DNA of 64,000 nucleotides from Caballeronia temeraria (GTDB lineage: Bacteria > Pseudomonadota > Gammaproteobacteria > Burkholderiales > Burkholderiaceae): NCBI RefSeq assembly GCF_001544795.2, contig NZ_FCOI02000012.1:1-64000 (forward strand). The letters are read 5' to 3'. Below the pieces are notes generated by a model that did not search any database, was not told where the DNA came from, and worked only from the letters and a program-made list of their open reading frames with translations. The position numbers were made by a program, and so were the translations under genes. Numbering within the stretch: position 1 is the first letter of the stretch; every line of letters starts with the position of its first letter. Below are positions 26,453 to 35,800 of this stretch, in pieces.

Positions 26453-28434
26453 CCGAACACGCCACGTCTCCGCCGCCGCTGCAACGCACGCTGACTATCG
26501 GCCGCATCGAATCGGGCAGCGATCAGGAACGCAATCTGCGCGAGCTATGGGAGACACCGCCGGGCTGGCGTGGCTGGCTCTCGACGGTCGATCATAAGCG
26601 CATCGGCCTGCGTTATCTCGTCACGGCGTTCGCGTTTCTGATCGCGGGCGGCATCGAGGCGCTCATCATGCGCGTGCAACTCGCGCGCCCGAACGCGACG
26701 CTGCTCACGCCCGAGCAATACAACCAGCTCTTCACGATGCACGGCGTGACGATGATCTTCCTCTACGCGCTGCCCGTGCTGTCCGGCTTCTCCAACTACC
26801 TGTGGCCGCTGATACTCGGCGCACGCGACATGGCGTTTCCGCGCCTGAACGCGCTGTCGTACTGGATCTTTCTCTTCGCCGGTCTCTTTCTCTACGCAAG
26901 CTTTCCGTTCGGCGAAGCGCCCAACGCGGGCTGGTTCAACTACGCGCCGCTTGCGGGACTCACCTACAACACGGGGCCGAACATCGATGTCTATGCGCTC
27001 GGCATGGTGCTGCTCGGCATCTCGACGACAGTCGGATCGATGAACTTCGTCGTCACGTTTCTGCGCATGCGCGCGCCGGGCATGTCGCTCGATCGCGTGC
27101 CGGTGCTCGTGTGGGGCACGCTCACCGCGTCGGGCGGAAATCTGCTCGCGGTGCCCTCGGTGAGTCTTGCGTTCTTCCTGTTGTGGCTCGACCGGCGCAT
27201 CGGCACGCATTTCTTCGATGTCGTCAACGGCGGCCGGGCGATGCTCTGGCAGCATCTCTTCTGGATCTTCGCGCATCCGTGGGTGTATGCCGTCGTGCTG
27301 CCCGCGATGGGCATCGTCTCCGATGCACTGCCGGTGTTCTGCCGCCGGCCGCTCGTCGGCTATCTGCCGGTCGCATTGTCGACGGTCGCGACGATGGTCG
27401 TCGGCTTCGTCGTATGGATCCATCACATGTTCGCGACGGGCATTCCCGCGCTCGCGCTCTCGTTCTTCGGCGCGGCGAGCATGGTGATCGCGATACCGAG
27501 CGCGGTGGCGACCTTCGCGTGGATCGCGACGATCTGGACCGGCAGGCCCGTGTTTCGCGTGCCTTTCCTGTATTTCGCCGGTTTCGTGTTCCTCTTCGTG
27601 ATCGGTGGATTATCGGGTGTACTCACGGCTGCCGTGCCTTTCGACTGGCAACTCACGGACACCTACTTCGTCGTCGCGCATCTGCATTACGTGTTGCTCG
27701 GCATCAACGTGTTTCCGGTCATCGGCGGGATCTACTTCTGGTTTCCGAAATTCACGGGACGCATGATGAGCGAGAAGATCGGGCGCATCGGATTCTGGAT
27801 TCTGTTCGCGGGCTTCAATATCGCCTTCTTTCCGATGCATATCGCGGGCTTGCTCGGCATGCCGCGACGCATCTACACGTATGCGCCCGACATGGGCTGG
27901 AACACGGTGAACATGATCACGTCGATCGGCGCGTTTCTGTTCGCGTTCGGCGTGCTCGTATTCATGTGGGACTTCGTCTACAGCCTGCGGCGCGGTCCTG
28001 TAGCGGGCGATAACCCCTGGGACGCGCCCACGCTCGAATGGTCGACCTCATCACCGCCGCCGCCGTATAACTTCGCGGTCGCGCCGCGCATCGCGAGCCG
28101 TCATCCGCTGTGGGAAGCACGCACCTCCGGCACGATGCGCTCGCGTCTCACCGAAGGCTATGTGCTCGACAAAGGACGCGAGGCGCTCGGCACCACCGCG
28201 CTCGACGGCGACCCCGACGTGATACTCAAGATGCCCGAGGACTCGTATGCGCCCTTCTGGCTGGGCGTCGCGTCGCTGGTGTTCTTCGCAGGTCTCGCAT
28301 TGACCGCGTGGTGGCTCGCGGCGCTCGGGCTGATCGGCTGCGGCGCGGCCATCGTCGTATGGTTGTGGCCGCGCCGCGAACTCGGCCAGCGCGACGACAG
28401 CGCAGAGCCGCGCGAATCCGGAGCGACATCATGA
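26449..28434 (+). CDS. ctaD: Haem-copper oxidase subunit I, proton-channel residues altered
   Basis: A 661-residue subunit I with the usual twelve helices plus an extra C-terminal helix. Metal ligands are present: H98 (haem a), H276 (CuB) with Y280, H325 and H326 (CuB), H411 (haem a3) and H413 (haem a). The D-channel entry Asp is D127 in RDMAFPRLN with N134. However the canonical HPEVY reads HPWVY (W278 for Glu), and the PTGVK of the K-channel reads PSAVA (A354 for Lys). Both are normally crucial for proton supply in A-type oxidases. Overlaps ctaE start by four bases. It should reduce O2; coupling is in doubt. Confidence 0.92.
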   Translation: MTEHATSPPPLQRTLTIGRIESGSDQERNLRELWETPPGWRGWLSTVDHKRIGLRYLVTAFAFLIAGGIEALIMRVQLARPNATLLTPEQYNQLFTMHGVTMIFLYALPVLSGFSNYLWPLILGARDMAFPRLNALSYWIFLFAGLFLYASFPFGEAPNAGWFNYAPLAGLTYNTGPNIDVYALGMVLLGISTTVGSMNFVVTFLRMRAPGMSLDRVPVLVWGTLTASGGNLLAVPSVSLAFFLLWLDRRIGTHFFDVVNGGRAMLWQHLFWIFAHPWVYAVVLPAMGIVSDALPVFCRRPLVGYLPVALSTVATMVVGFVVWIHHMFATGIPALALSFFGAASMVIAIPSAVATFAWIATIWTGRPVFRVPFLYFAGFVFLFVIGGLSGVLTAAVPFDWQLTDTYFVVAHLHYVLLGINVFPVIGGIYFWFPKFTGRMMSEKIGRIGFWILFAGFNIAFFPMHIAGLLGMPRRIYTYAPDMGWNTVNMITSIGAFLFAFGVLVFMWDFVYSLRRGPVAGDNPWDAPTLEWSTSSPPPPYNFAVAPRIASRHPLWEARTSGTMRSRLTEGYVLDKGREALGTTALDGDPDVILKMPEDSYAPFWLGVASLVFFAGLALTAWWLAALGLIGCGAAIVVWLWPRRELGQRDDSAEPRESGATS

Positions 28435-29045
28435 GCGATCTCGCGAAAGCGCTGCCCGAGCGCGCGAGTTTGCCTGTCGGCAGTCCGGGCGAACGTTCGG
28501 GCGGATGGTGGGGATGTCTCACGCTCGTCGCCACCGAAGCCGCGCTCTTCGGCTATCTGATCTTTTCGTATCTCTATCTCGCGTCGCAGACGACCGAACG
28601 CTGGCCGCCCGAAGGCTTGCCGAAGCTCGGGCTGGGTATCGCGAACACCTGCATTCTGTTGTCGAGCAGCGTGTTCGTGTGGGGCAGCGAGCGCTTCGTG
28701 CGGCGCGGCAAGCGCGGCATGGGCGTGCTGATGCTCGCGATCGCGATTGCGCTCGGCGTGACTTTCGTCGGCATACAACTCAAGGAATGGGCCGATCATC
28801 CCTATGGCCTGACGACGCATCTCTATGGCTCGCTGTACTTCACGATCACCGGCTTTCACATGATGCACGTGCTCGTCGGCCTCGTCGTGCTCGCGTTCCT
28901 GTTGTTGTGGACGGCGCTCGGCTACTTCGACCGGGCGCGTTCGGCAGCATTGACCATCGGCGGTTTGTACTGGCATTTCGTCGATGTCGTGTGGCTCTTC
29001 ATCTTCGCGACGTTGTATCTGTCGCCCTATGTGCTGGCGAGATGA
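28431..29045 (+). CDS. ctaE: Cytochrome c oxidase subunit III
   Basis: A 204-residue subunit III with five hydrophobic segments, about 33-53, 66-86, 97-117, 138-160 and 175-203. The conserved Glu-containing phrase VATEAALFGYLIFSYLYL and GFHMMHVLVGLVVL match the short five-helix form of bacterial caa3 oxidases. It stabilises subunit I and helps keep turnover. The ATG overlaps the ctaD stop (ATGA) and a ribosome site GGAG lies ten bases upstream. A small membrane protein follows after one base. Confidence 0.93.
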   Translation: MSDLAKALPERASLPVGSPGERSGGWWGCLTLVATEAALFGYLIFSYLYLASQTTERWPPEGLPKLGLGIANTCILLSSSVFVWGSERFVRRGKRGMGVLMLAIAIALGVTFVGIQLKEWADHPYGLTTHLYGSLYFTITGFHMMHVLVGLVVLAFLLLWTALGYFDRARSAALTIGGLYWHFVDVVWLFIFATLYLSPYVLAR

Positions 29046-29046
29046 G

Positions 29047-29484
29047 ATGAACGACGCATCGCCCATCGACGAGAAGCGGCATCCGGCGCAGCCGCGCGGC
29101 ATGGCGCTCTTGATCGGCCTGCTGCTCGCGCCCGCCGCATGGATGACGCAGACGACGCTCGCGCAGACCATCGCCGCGTGGGGCTGCTTTCCGCACGAGC
29201 GCCCGATGAATGCGCCCGCGATGCCCTGGCTCGAACACGGCATCGTCATACTCGGGCTCGTTACGTTGCTGCTCGGTCTCGCGGGCGCAGCCATCGCATG
29301 GCGCAATTGGCGGCGCACGAGCGCGCTCGCGTCGATGCTGAAGGAGCACGGAACCATCGACAGATACGCAGCCCGCGATGCATTCATCGCGCGGGCGGGC
29401 GCGCTCGCGAGCGTGCTCTTCGTGTTCGCGCTGATCGCGACGGATCTCGCGTGGATGCTCGTGTCGCCATGCGGAGGACGATGA
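29047..29484 (+). CDS. Small membrane protein of the oxidase operon
   Basis: A 145-residue protein with three hydrophobic segments (about 19-45, 60-85 and 112-135). It is not a canonical subunit IV, being longer and with other motifs, and no family is recognised with confidence. Position between ctaE (one base away) and the tri-haem cytochrome (four-base overlap) makes it part of the oxidase operon, perhaps a structural or assembly subunit. TGAGATG gives it a weak ribosome site and translation may be coupled to ctaE. Confidence 0.7.
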   Translation: MNDASPIDEKRHPAQPRGMALLIGLLLAPAAWMTQTTLAQTIAAWGCFPHERPMNAPAMPWLEHGIVILGLVTLLLGLAGAAIAWRNWRRTSALASMLKEHGTIDRYAARDAFIARAGALASVLFVFALIATDLAWMLVSPCGGR

Positions 29485-30791
29485 TCGTGACGACCCTCCG
29501 GCGCCGCGTGCTGTGCTTGGCTTTTGCATCGATTGCAACGATGCCGTTCGTTCATGCACAAACGTCCGATCTCGTCACGCGCGGCGCGTATCTCGCGAAA
29601 GCCGCCGATTGCGCGGGCTGTCACACCGCGCCGCCCGCGCCCGGCAAACCGCAGCCGCATCCGTTCGCGGGCGGCCTGCCGATGGGCTCGCCCTTCGGCA
29701 CGATCTGGTCGAGCAACATCACGCCGGACCCGCAACATGGCATCGGACGATACAGCTACGAGGACTTCGCGCGTGCGTTGCGCGAAGGCGTCGCGCCGGG
29801 CGGCAAGCATCTTTATCCGGCGATGCCTTATCCATCGTTCTCGAAGATCGATGACGACGACATGCGCGCGCTCTACGCGTATTTCATGCATGGCGTGGAA
29901 CCCGTTGCGCAGGCCGCACCCGAAACGCATCTGCCGTTTCCATTCAGTCAGCGCTGGGCGCTCGCATTCTGGAATTTCGCATTCGCGCCCAGCAAACCCT
30001 TCACGCCCGATCCCAAACGCGACGCGCAATGGAACCGCGGCGCGTATCTCGTGCAATCGCTCGGGCATTGCGGCGCGTGCCATACGCCGCGCGGGCCTGC
30101 TTACAACGAACGCGGCTTCACCGAATCATCGCGCGCGTACCTCACGGGCGGCACGAACGACCACTGGTATGCACCGAACCTGACCGGCGCGCAGGGCGCG
30201 GGGCTCGGCCGTCTGTCGCCCGGCGACATCGCAGCGTTTCTCAAGACCGGACACGGCGCGGGCCTCGCGACGTTCGGCAGCATGGTTCAGGTCGTCGAAG
30301 ACAGCACGCAGTATCTCGACGATCAGGATCTGCTTGCGATCGCGTCGTATCTGAAGAGCCTGCCCGCGAGCGAAAACGGCGGCGCCTACGACGCTCACTC
30401 GCGTTTAGCGCAACAAAGCGTGGCCGCGTTGCACACCGGCGACGACGAACGCCCCGGCGCGGGTCTCTATCAAAGCGCCTGCGCGCGTTGCCATAAGAGC
30501 AACGGTGAAGGCGAAGAACTGAAATTTCCGCGTCTTGCGGGCAATCCGGCAGTGCTTTCGGAGAAGCCGGATTCGCTCGTGCGGATGGTGTTGCAGGGCG
30601 GACGCCCGCCATCGACGGAACACGGGCCGCAGCCGAAAAAGATGCCCCCATTCGCCGACAAGCTCACCGACACGGAGGTCGCCCGCGTGCTGACGTTCGT
30701 TCGCTCCGCATGGGGCAACGATGCGTCGCCCGTCACGACGCGCGACGTCAAAATCATGCGCGATGCAGTGTCGAAGAACACGTCACCCTGA
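29481..30791 (+). CDS. Tri-haem cytochrome c, AdhB/gluconate-dehydrogenase-like
   Basis: A 436-residue exported cytochrome with a signal peptide (ending PFVHAQ) and three c-type haem sites: CAGCH at residues 44-48, CGACH at about 197 and CARCH at about 333. The layout is that of the cytochrome subunits of membrane-bound alcohol and gluconate dehydrogenases, which pass electrons to ubiquinone, yet no dehydrogenase is adjacent. In this operon it could feed electrons to the CuA/cytochrome c subunit II, directly or from periplasmic dehydrogenases coded elsewhere. ATGA overlap with the previous gene indicates coupling. It ends the operon; no clear terminator is seen. Confidence 0.9.
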   Translation: MIVTTLRRRVLCLAFASIATMPFVHAQTSDLVTRGAYLAKAADCAGCHTAPPAPGKPQPHPFAGGLPMGSPFGTIWSSNITPDPQHGIGRYSYEDFARALREGVAPGGKHLYPAMPYPSFSKIDDDDMRALYAYFMHGVEPVAQAAPETHLPFPFSQRWALAFWNFAFAPSKPFTPDPKRDAQWNRGAYLVQSLGHCGACHTPRGPAYNERGFTESSRAYLTGGTNDHWYAPNLTGAQGAGLGRLSPGDIAAFLKTGHGAGLATFGSMVQVVEDSTQYLDDQDLLAIASYLKSLPASENGGAYDAHSRLAQQSVAALHTGDDERPGAGLYQSACARCHKSNGEGEELKFPRLAGNPAVLSEKPDSLVRMVLQGGRPPSTEHGPQPKKMPPFADKLTDTEVARVLTFVRSAWGNDASPVTTRDVKIMRDAVSKNTSP

Positions 30792-30873
30792 AGCAGCGGC
30801 GCGTTGTACCATGACTCATCGAAGCGCATTGCCTCGATCACGGCAGATGGTTCAATCGATCGCGAGCGACGTC

Positions 30874-31098
30874 ATGTCCAACTGGAAAGCGTTAGATGAG
30901 CTCGAAAGGCTCGACACGCATATCGTGTTTTGCGGGCAGCGCATCGCCGAGCAGCGGTTGCGCGTCGAATCGATCAGGCACAGCGGCGGCGACGCCGAAG
31001 ATTCGGAGATGCTGTTGACGAATCTCCTTGCCAGTTTTCGCGCGCTCTATCAGCTCCGCAAGACGGTGGCGAAAGAGGTCGACGGCACGTATAGCTGA
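30874..31098 (+). CDS. Small helical protein, paralogue of the 31519-31749 gene
   Basis: A 74-residue protein, mostly helical, with the pattern RIAEQRLRVESIRHSGGDAE then a second helix (LLTNLLASFRALYQLRKTV). The same pattern (RIxxQRxxVxxxRxxGxD...LLxxLxxxL) recurs in the gene at 31519-31749, so the two are distant relatives. Proteins of this type often sit near sensor kinases and response regulators, as here. The start is uncertain: 30847 and 30811 are in-frame ATGs without a good ribosome site. Function unknown. Confidence 0.6.
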   Translation: MSNWKALDELERLDTHIVFCGQRIAEQRLRVESIRHSGGDAEDSEMLLTNLLASFRALYQLRKTVAKEVDGTYS

Positions 31099-31190
31099 TC
31101 GCTTTACCGCATTCACGGCATGGCAAATGCTAAAGACAAAGCATGAAGGCTTCGCACAAATTCGCGCGAAACCGGCCCGAAGAGAGGGCG

Positions 31191-31580
31191 ATGTCAGCCC
31201 GTCAAATCATGCAATCCGATGTGTTGAAGATGGCCCAGGAATCCGGCATGACCATTCTGCTCGACGGCAGGATCGGACAGCAGGCCTACATGAGCGTCAG
31301 CGGTTCGGCGGACGCATTGCAGCGATTCGTTCACGGCGTGCGCGCGTCGCTGTATCAGGAGCCGCGGCGCAGAGTCCGCGCGGCGCGCTCGCCGGGTGTG
31401 AATGCGCTCGTCGTGGCGCGCATGCGCGAGTGCATCGCCGCATGCCTGTGCCGTGGCGTCTGCGCGCCGCGTCATCGGCGGCGGGCATCGCGTGCCGTGC
31501 CTGCATCACGCATGACGCTCAGACGCCGCGCTTCAACTGTGCGAGGCGGGACACGAGCAGAGAGCGAAACCGCAGCATGA
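31191..31580 (+). CDS. Hypothetical protein with anomalous C-terminus
   Basis: A 129-residue frame starting MSARQIMQSDVLKMAQ with the strong site GAGAGG before it. Residues 1-60 look like a real protein (GMTILLDGRIGQQAYMSVSG). After about residue 70 the composition turns Arg- and Cys-rich (CRGVCAPRHRRRAS), like an out-of-frame tail, and the last 62 bases overlap the opposite-strand gene at 31519-31749. A frameshift near 31370-31400 or a premature extension is possible. No family recognised. Confidence 0.45.
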   Translation: MSARQIMQSDVLKMAQESGMTILLDGRIGQQAYMSVSGSADALQRFVHGVRASLYQEPRRRVRAARSPGVNALVVARMRECIAACLCRGVCAPRHRRRASRAVPASRMTLRRRASTVRGGTRAESETAA

Positions 31581-31749
31581 CCACGAGCGTGTCTTCGAGC
31601 GTTCCGAGCAGCGCGAGCGCAGCTTTCGTGTCGCGACCGTTGGTGCGCATATGCACGACGAGCGCGCGTTGACGTTCGATGCGCGCCTTGCCGCTGTCGA
31701 TATCGCGATCGGCGCGAACGAGCGCCAGGCTTTCAGTTTCCAGCGTCAT
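31519..31749 (-). CDS. Small helical protein next to chemosensory genes
   Basis: A 76-residue protein of two long helices: ARIERQRALVVHMRTNGRDT and ALLGTLEDTLVVMLRFRSLL. The spacing of these phrases matches the 30874-31098 protein. Small proteins of this sort occur near two-component genes in many proteobacteria but have no assigned function. It is the last gene of the leftward cluster with the CheB-like protein, 18 bases after its stop, so co-transcription is likely. Confidence 0.65.
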   Translation of the reverse strand: MTLETESLALVRADRDIDSGKARIERQRALVVHMRTNGRDTKAALALLGTLEDTLVVMLRFRSLLVSRLAQLKRGV

Positions 31750-31767
31750 CGAATCCTCCGTTTGCGC

Positions 31768-32772
31768 TCACTTCGCGGGTGAGGGCGCCAACTTCGTCGC
31801 TTCGCGCAACAATTCGACGAGCCGTTGCGCTTCGTCGATGCGCGCCTGTTCGATCTCGATCTGGTCCGCGTTGCCCGACCGCTCGGCCCAGCGCTGCCGC
31901 TCTTTCGCGAAGATCACACGCTCATGCACCGCGCGTATCGCCGACCACACCGCCTCCTCCGAATTCGATGCGATGCCGTCCTCCAGCGAGAGCCCGGTGA
32001 ACGCGTGGCCCGTGTGACAGCGATAACGCATCGGATGATCGTCCTTGATGCGCCAGAGCGCGCCGCCGCAATCAGGACAGGTCAGCGCAGAACGCTCGCC
32101 CACTTCGTCGAGCGCCTCGATGCTCGACAGCCCGTTCACGGCGATACGCGCTTCCTGCTCGAACACTTGCCTGCTCATCTGCGTTCCCTCGAAACCTGCC
32201 GTGGCCGACATGCCTCCGACCGCCGCCAGAATGCAGCGCGACAGTTCGCGTTCCACGCACAGCAGATCGGCGCCGCATGAACCGAGCGCGGCGCGCGGCA
32301 TGCTGGGCGCCTCGCAATCGTCCGGATCCTGGACGATGGTGAAGCCGCGTTGCGAGCGGATATTGGCGAGACCCGCGGCGCCATCGTCGAGATCGCCGCT
32401 CATCACGACGCCGACGACACGCGCGCCGTATTCCATCGCCGCGCTGCGAAAGAGCGGATCGGCGGCGGGTCGCGCGAAGTTTTCCTTCGCGCCTTCGTTG
32501 AGCCACACGCGCCCTTCCGCCAGCACCAGATGCCGGTCCGGCGGCGCGACAAGGATGATGCCGCGCTCGACCTTCTCGCCGTGCGTCGCGTAACGCGCGG
32601 CGAGCGGACCCCAGCTCGTGAGGAGTTCGGGAAGCACGCTCGCATGCCGGCCGATGTGCAGCACGATGAAAAGCGCCGCCGGCAGATCCGCGGGAAGCTG
32701 GCTCACGAGCACCTTCAATCCCTGAAAACCGCCTCTTGATGCTCCGATCACCACGATGTCCCGTGAGCGCAT
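31768..32772 (-). CDS. CheB-like methylesterase without receiver, with zinc-ribbon tail
   Basis: A 334-residue stand-alone CheB-type protein-glutamate methylesterase. The triad is S12 (GASRGG), H39 (LHIGRH) and D130 (MSGDLDDG), in the spacing of the family. There is no N-terminal receiver domain, so activity is not under normal phospho-control. After about residue 215 there is a zinc-ribbon-like segment (CPDCGGALW, then RCHTGHAF) and a helical tail. No chemoreceptor gene is nearby; the target may be a different protein or a cytosolic signalling methyl group. AGGAGG precedes the ATG. It lies 52 bases from the large CheB-CheR kinase gene. Confidence 0.88.
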   Translation of the reverse strand: MRSRDIVVIGASRGGFQGLKVLVSQLPADLPAALFIVLHIGRHASVLPELLTSWGPLAARYATHGEKVERGIILVAPPDRHLVLAEGRVWLNEGAKENFARPAADPLFRSAAMEYGARVVGVVMSGDLDDGAAGLANIRSQRGFTIVQDPDDCEAPSMPRAALGSCGADLLCVERELSRCILAAVGGMSATAGFEGTQMSRQVFEQEARIAVNGLSSIEALDEVGERSALTCPDCGGALWRIKDDHPMRYRCHTGHAFTGLSLEDGIASNSEEAVWSAIRAVHERVIFAKERQRWAERSGNADQIEIEQARIDEAQRLVELLREATKLAPSPAK

Positions 32773-32824
32773 AGCGCCTCCTGTCCTCTTACGGCAGCAA
32801 TCCGTGGACCGGAACCTGGCTGGT

Positions 32825-35800
32825 TTATGCGGCGGGCTCCTTCGACCGCCCCGGCTCGAGCAGCACGTCTAGCGTATGGAGCAGTTCGGGGAAATCGACC
32901 GGCTTGGTGAGATGCGCGTCGAAGCCCGCCTGACGCGCAGCGTGCCTGTCCTCGTCGCGGCCGAACGCGGTGAGCGCGATCGTCTTCAGGCCCGCGAGCG
33001 ACGCATCGGCACGCACGCGCCGGATGAGTTCGTAGCCGTCCATGCCGGGCAGCTGGATATCGGAGATCACGGCATCCACCGCGCCCTGCGCGAGCAGTTC
33101 GAGCCCCTGCTCCGCGCTCGATGCAATCCGCACCGACGCCTGCTCCAGTTCGAGCAGCGCGGCGAACGACGCGGTTGCTTCGACGTCGTTATCGACGAGC
33201 AGCAGACGCGCCCCCGTCACGGGCCGCACACGCCCCGCGCTGCGCGACGGCTCGGCTTCGTGCGAAGCCGCGGCCGGCAGCCAGACCGACAGCGTCGTGC
33301 CACGGCCCAGACCTTCGGAACGCGCTTCGATGCGCCCGCCATGCATTTCGACGAGCTGCTTCGCGAGCGCGAGTCCGATGCCGAGTCCCGCCGAAGTGGG
33401 ATTGCGTCCGCTTTGCCGGTACATGTCGAAGATATGCGGCAGCGCGGATGCCTCGATGCCCTGCCCCGTATCGATGACATCGATGCGCACCATCGCGCCC
33501 TCGCGCGCGATGCGCAGATCGACCGAGCCGCCGCGATCCGTGAACTTCAACGCGTTGGAGACGAGATTCCACAGGATTTGCTCGCAGCGCACGGCGTCGG
33601 CAAAGGCGTGGATCGGCACGGCGCGGCCGCCCGCGCGCAACGTGATTTCGCGTTGCGCGGCTTCACTCTCGCTCGCATCGGCGATACGCGCGAGCACGGC
33701 CGCGACGTCCACCGGCACGATGCTCAACGCGAGCTTGCCGGTGCGCACGCGCGACAGATCCAGCAGATCGTCGATGATCTGCGCCTGGCCGCGCACCGCA
33801 CGGCGGATGGAATCCGCGGTTTCCTGCACCACTTCGATGCCGCGCGTCTCGGGCAGGCGCGGCAGAATCTCCGCCTTCATGCCGATGAGATTCAGCGGAT
33901 GCTTGAGTTCGTGCGACAGCATCGCGATGAAGTCGTCCTTGAGCTGATTCGACAGCGACGCTTTCTCGCGCTCGGCATGCTCGTGCGCGAGCGCGTCGCG
34001 GTTCGCGTCTTCGCGCATCTTGCGCTCGGTCAGATCGCGCGCGATCTTGGCGAAGCCCGTGAAGGACGGATCGGAAATCGGCGTCACCACGCCGGTGCAA
34101 TACACGCGGCGGTCGTCGCGCGTGATGTGCCAGCGTTCGTCGTCGGCGCGGCCTTCGCGTGCGGCGACTTCGCGCTCGTTCGCCGGCACGTTCGCCTTGC
34201 GGTCTTCCGGCGGGTAAATGAGCGCGATGTTCCTGCCGACCACTTCCTTCTCGCTGAAGCCGAAAATACGCTCCGCGCCCGCGTTCCACGTGACAATCGT
34301 GCCGTTCGGGTCCTGCACGATGATCGCGTAATCGTTAGTCGACTGCGCGACGAGCCGCAGACGCTCCTCGCCGATGCGCGCCGTTTCTTCAGCCACGTGC
34401 CGCGCCGTCACGTCGATAAGCGTGAGGACCGCGCCGTCGATGCGGTCATCGGCCGTACGGTAAGGCAGAAGGCGCATCAGATACCACCTGCCGTCCGAGC
34501 TTTCGACTTCGCGCTCGATCAGCTTGAGCGTTTCGAATGCCTGCTTCACGTCGTCGGCGAGCGAGGAATAACGCAGCGAATGCGTGATGTCGAAAAGCGA
34601 GCGGCCGATATCGACATCGATCAGCTTGAACACGCGCGTCGCGCTCGTCGTGAAGCGCTTGACGCGAATCTGCTTGTCGACGAACACGGTGGCGATTTCC
34701 GTCGCCGCAATGATGTTCTGCAGATCGTCGTTGGCCTTTGCCGTGTCCTCGACACGCGCTTGCAACTCGGCGTTGACCGTGGTCAGTTCTTCGTTCACCG
34801 ATTGCAGCTCTTCCTTGCTGCTTTCCAGCTCTTCGGTCGCGGAGCGCAACTCTTCGTTGATCGCCTGCAATTCCTCGTTGGACGCCTTCAGCTCCTCGAC
34901 GGTCGTCTCATGCTGCTCGATGGTCGTCGCGAGCTGTTCGCGCGTGTGCTGCAGTTCGCGTTCGAGCTGCAACAAGAGCGGGTCCTGGCCGCGTTGCTCC
35001 GGCAGTCCTTCGTCCGCCATGTGCTCTTGCACTTCATCGAACAGCACGAGGAAAAAGTCGGCGTTGACGCCGTTGTCGTGGAACGGGCGCACCGTCATGT
35101 TGACCCACACGGCGCGGCCATCCTGACTCAGCTTGACGCGCCGCGCCTCCACGCTGCCGCCCGTCTGATGCGCGCGAAAGAGCGTCGTGCGCAGGTCGAG
35201 CCTCAGCTCGGGCAGCACGAGCGCCATGATGTTCGACGACAGTTCGCCGCCGCCGTGACGCAGGAAACGCCCGGCTGTCGTGGACAGATGCACGATGTTC
35301 GAATCGCGATCGACGACCACGCTCGGCGGCGCATATTCTTCCAGCACGCGCTGATGCAGCGCCGCGAAGGAGAAGCTGCGGCGCTCCGGCGTTTCGGGCC
35401 CCGCGTTCATGCTGACCGGCGCGGCGGCGGCCGCGAGTTCCTCGCGCGGTCCCATCGCAGGACTAAGCGACGGAAACGAAACCGGCGGTTTCACGCGATT
35501 CAATACCGTGCGCGCGCGATAGATACGGCTCTTCTTGTCGACGATGGTGAAGAGATCGTCGGCGGTATCGGCCGATTCCGCCGTGCCGAGAAAGAGATAG
35601 CCGCCCGCCCGCAGCGCGAAGTGAAAGAGTTCGAGCACTTGCCGCTGCACGGCGCGATCGAGATAGATCAGCACGTTGCGGCATGAAATCAGATCGAGAT
35701 GCGAGAACGGCGGATCGCGCAGCAGACTGTGCGCCGCGAAAAGAATCCGCTCGCGTACCGACTTCACGATCTGATAGCGGCCGCCTTCCTGCTTGAAATA

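Noticed and set aside
32876-35686. 936-codon rightward frame opposite the CheB-CheR kinase
   Set aside because: His/Arg-rich shadow typical of high-GC antisense; the leftward frame carries all recognised domains.
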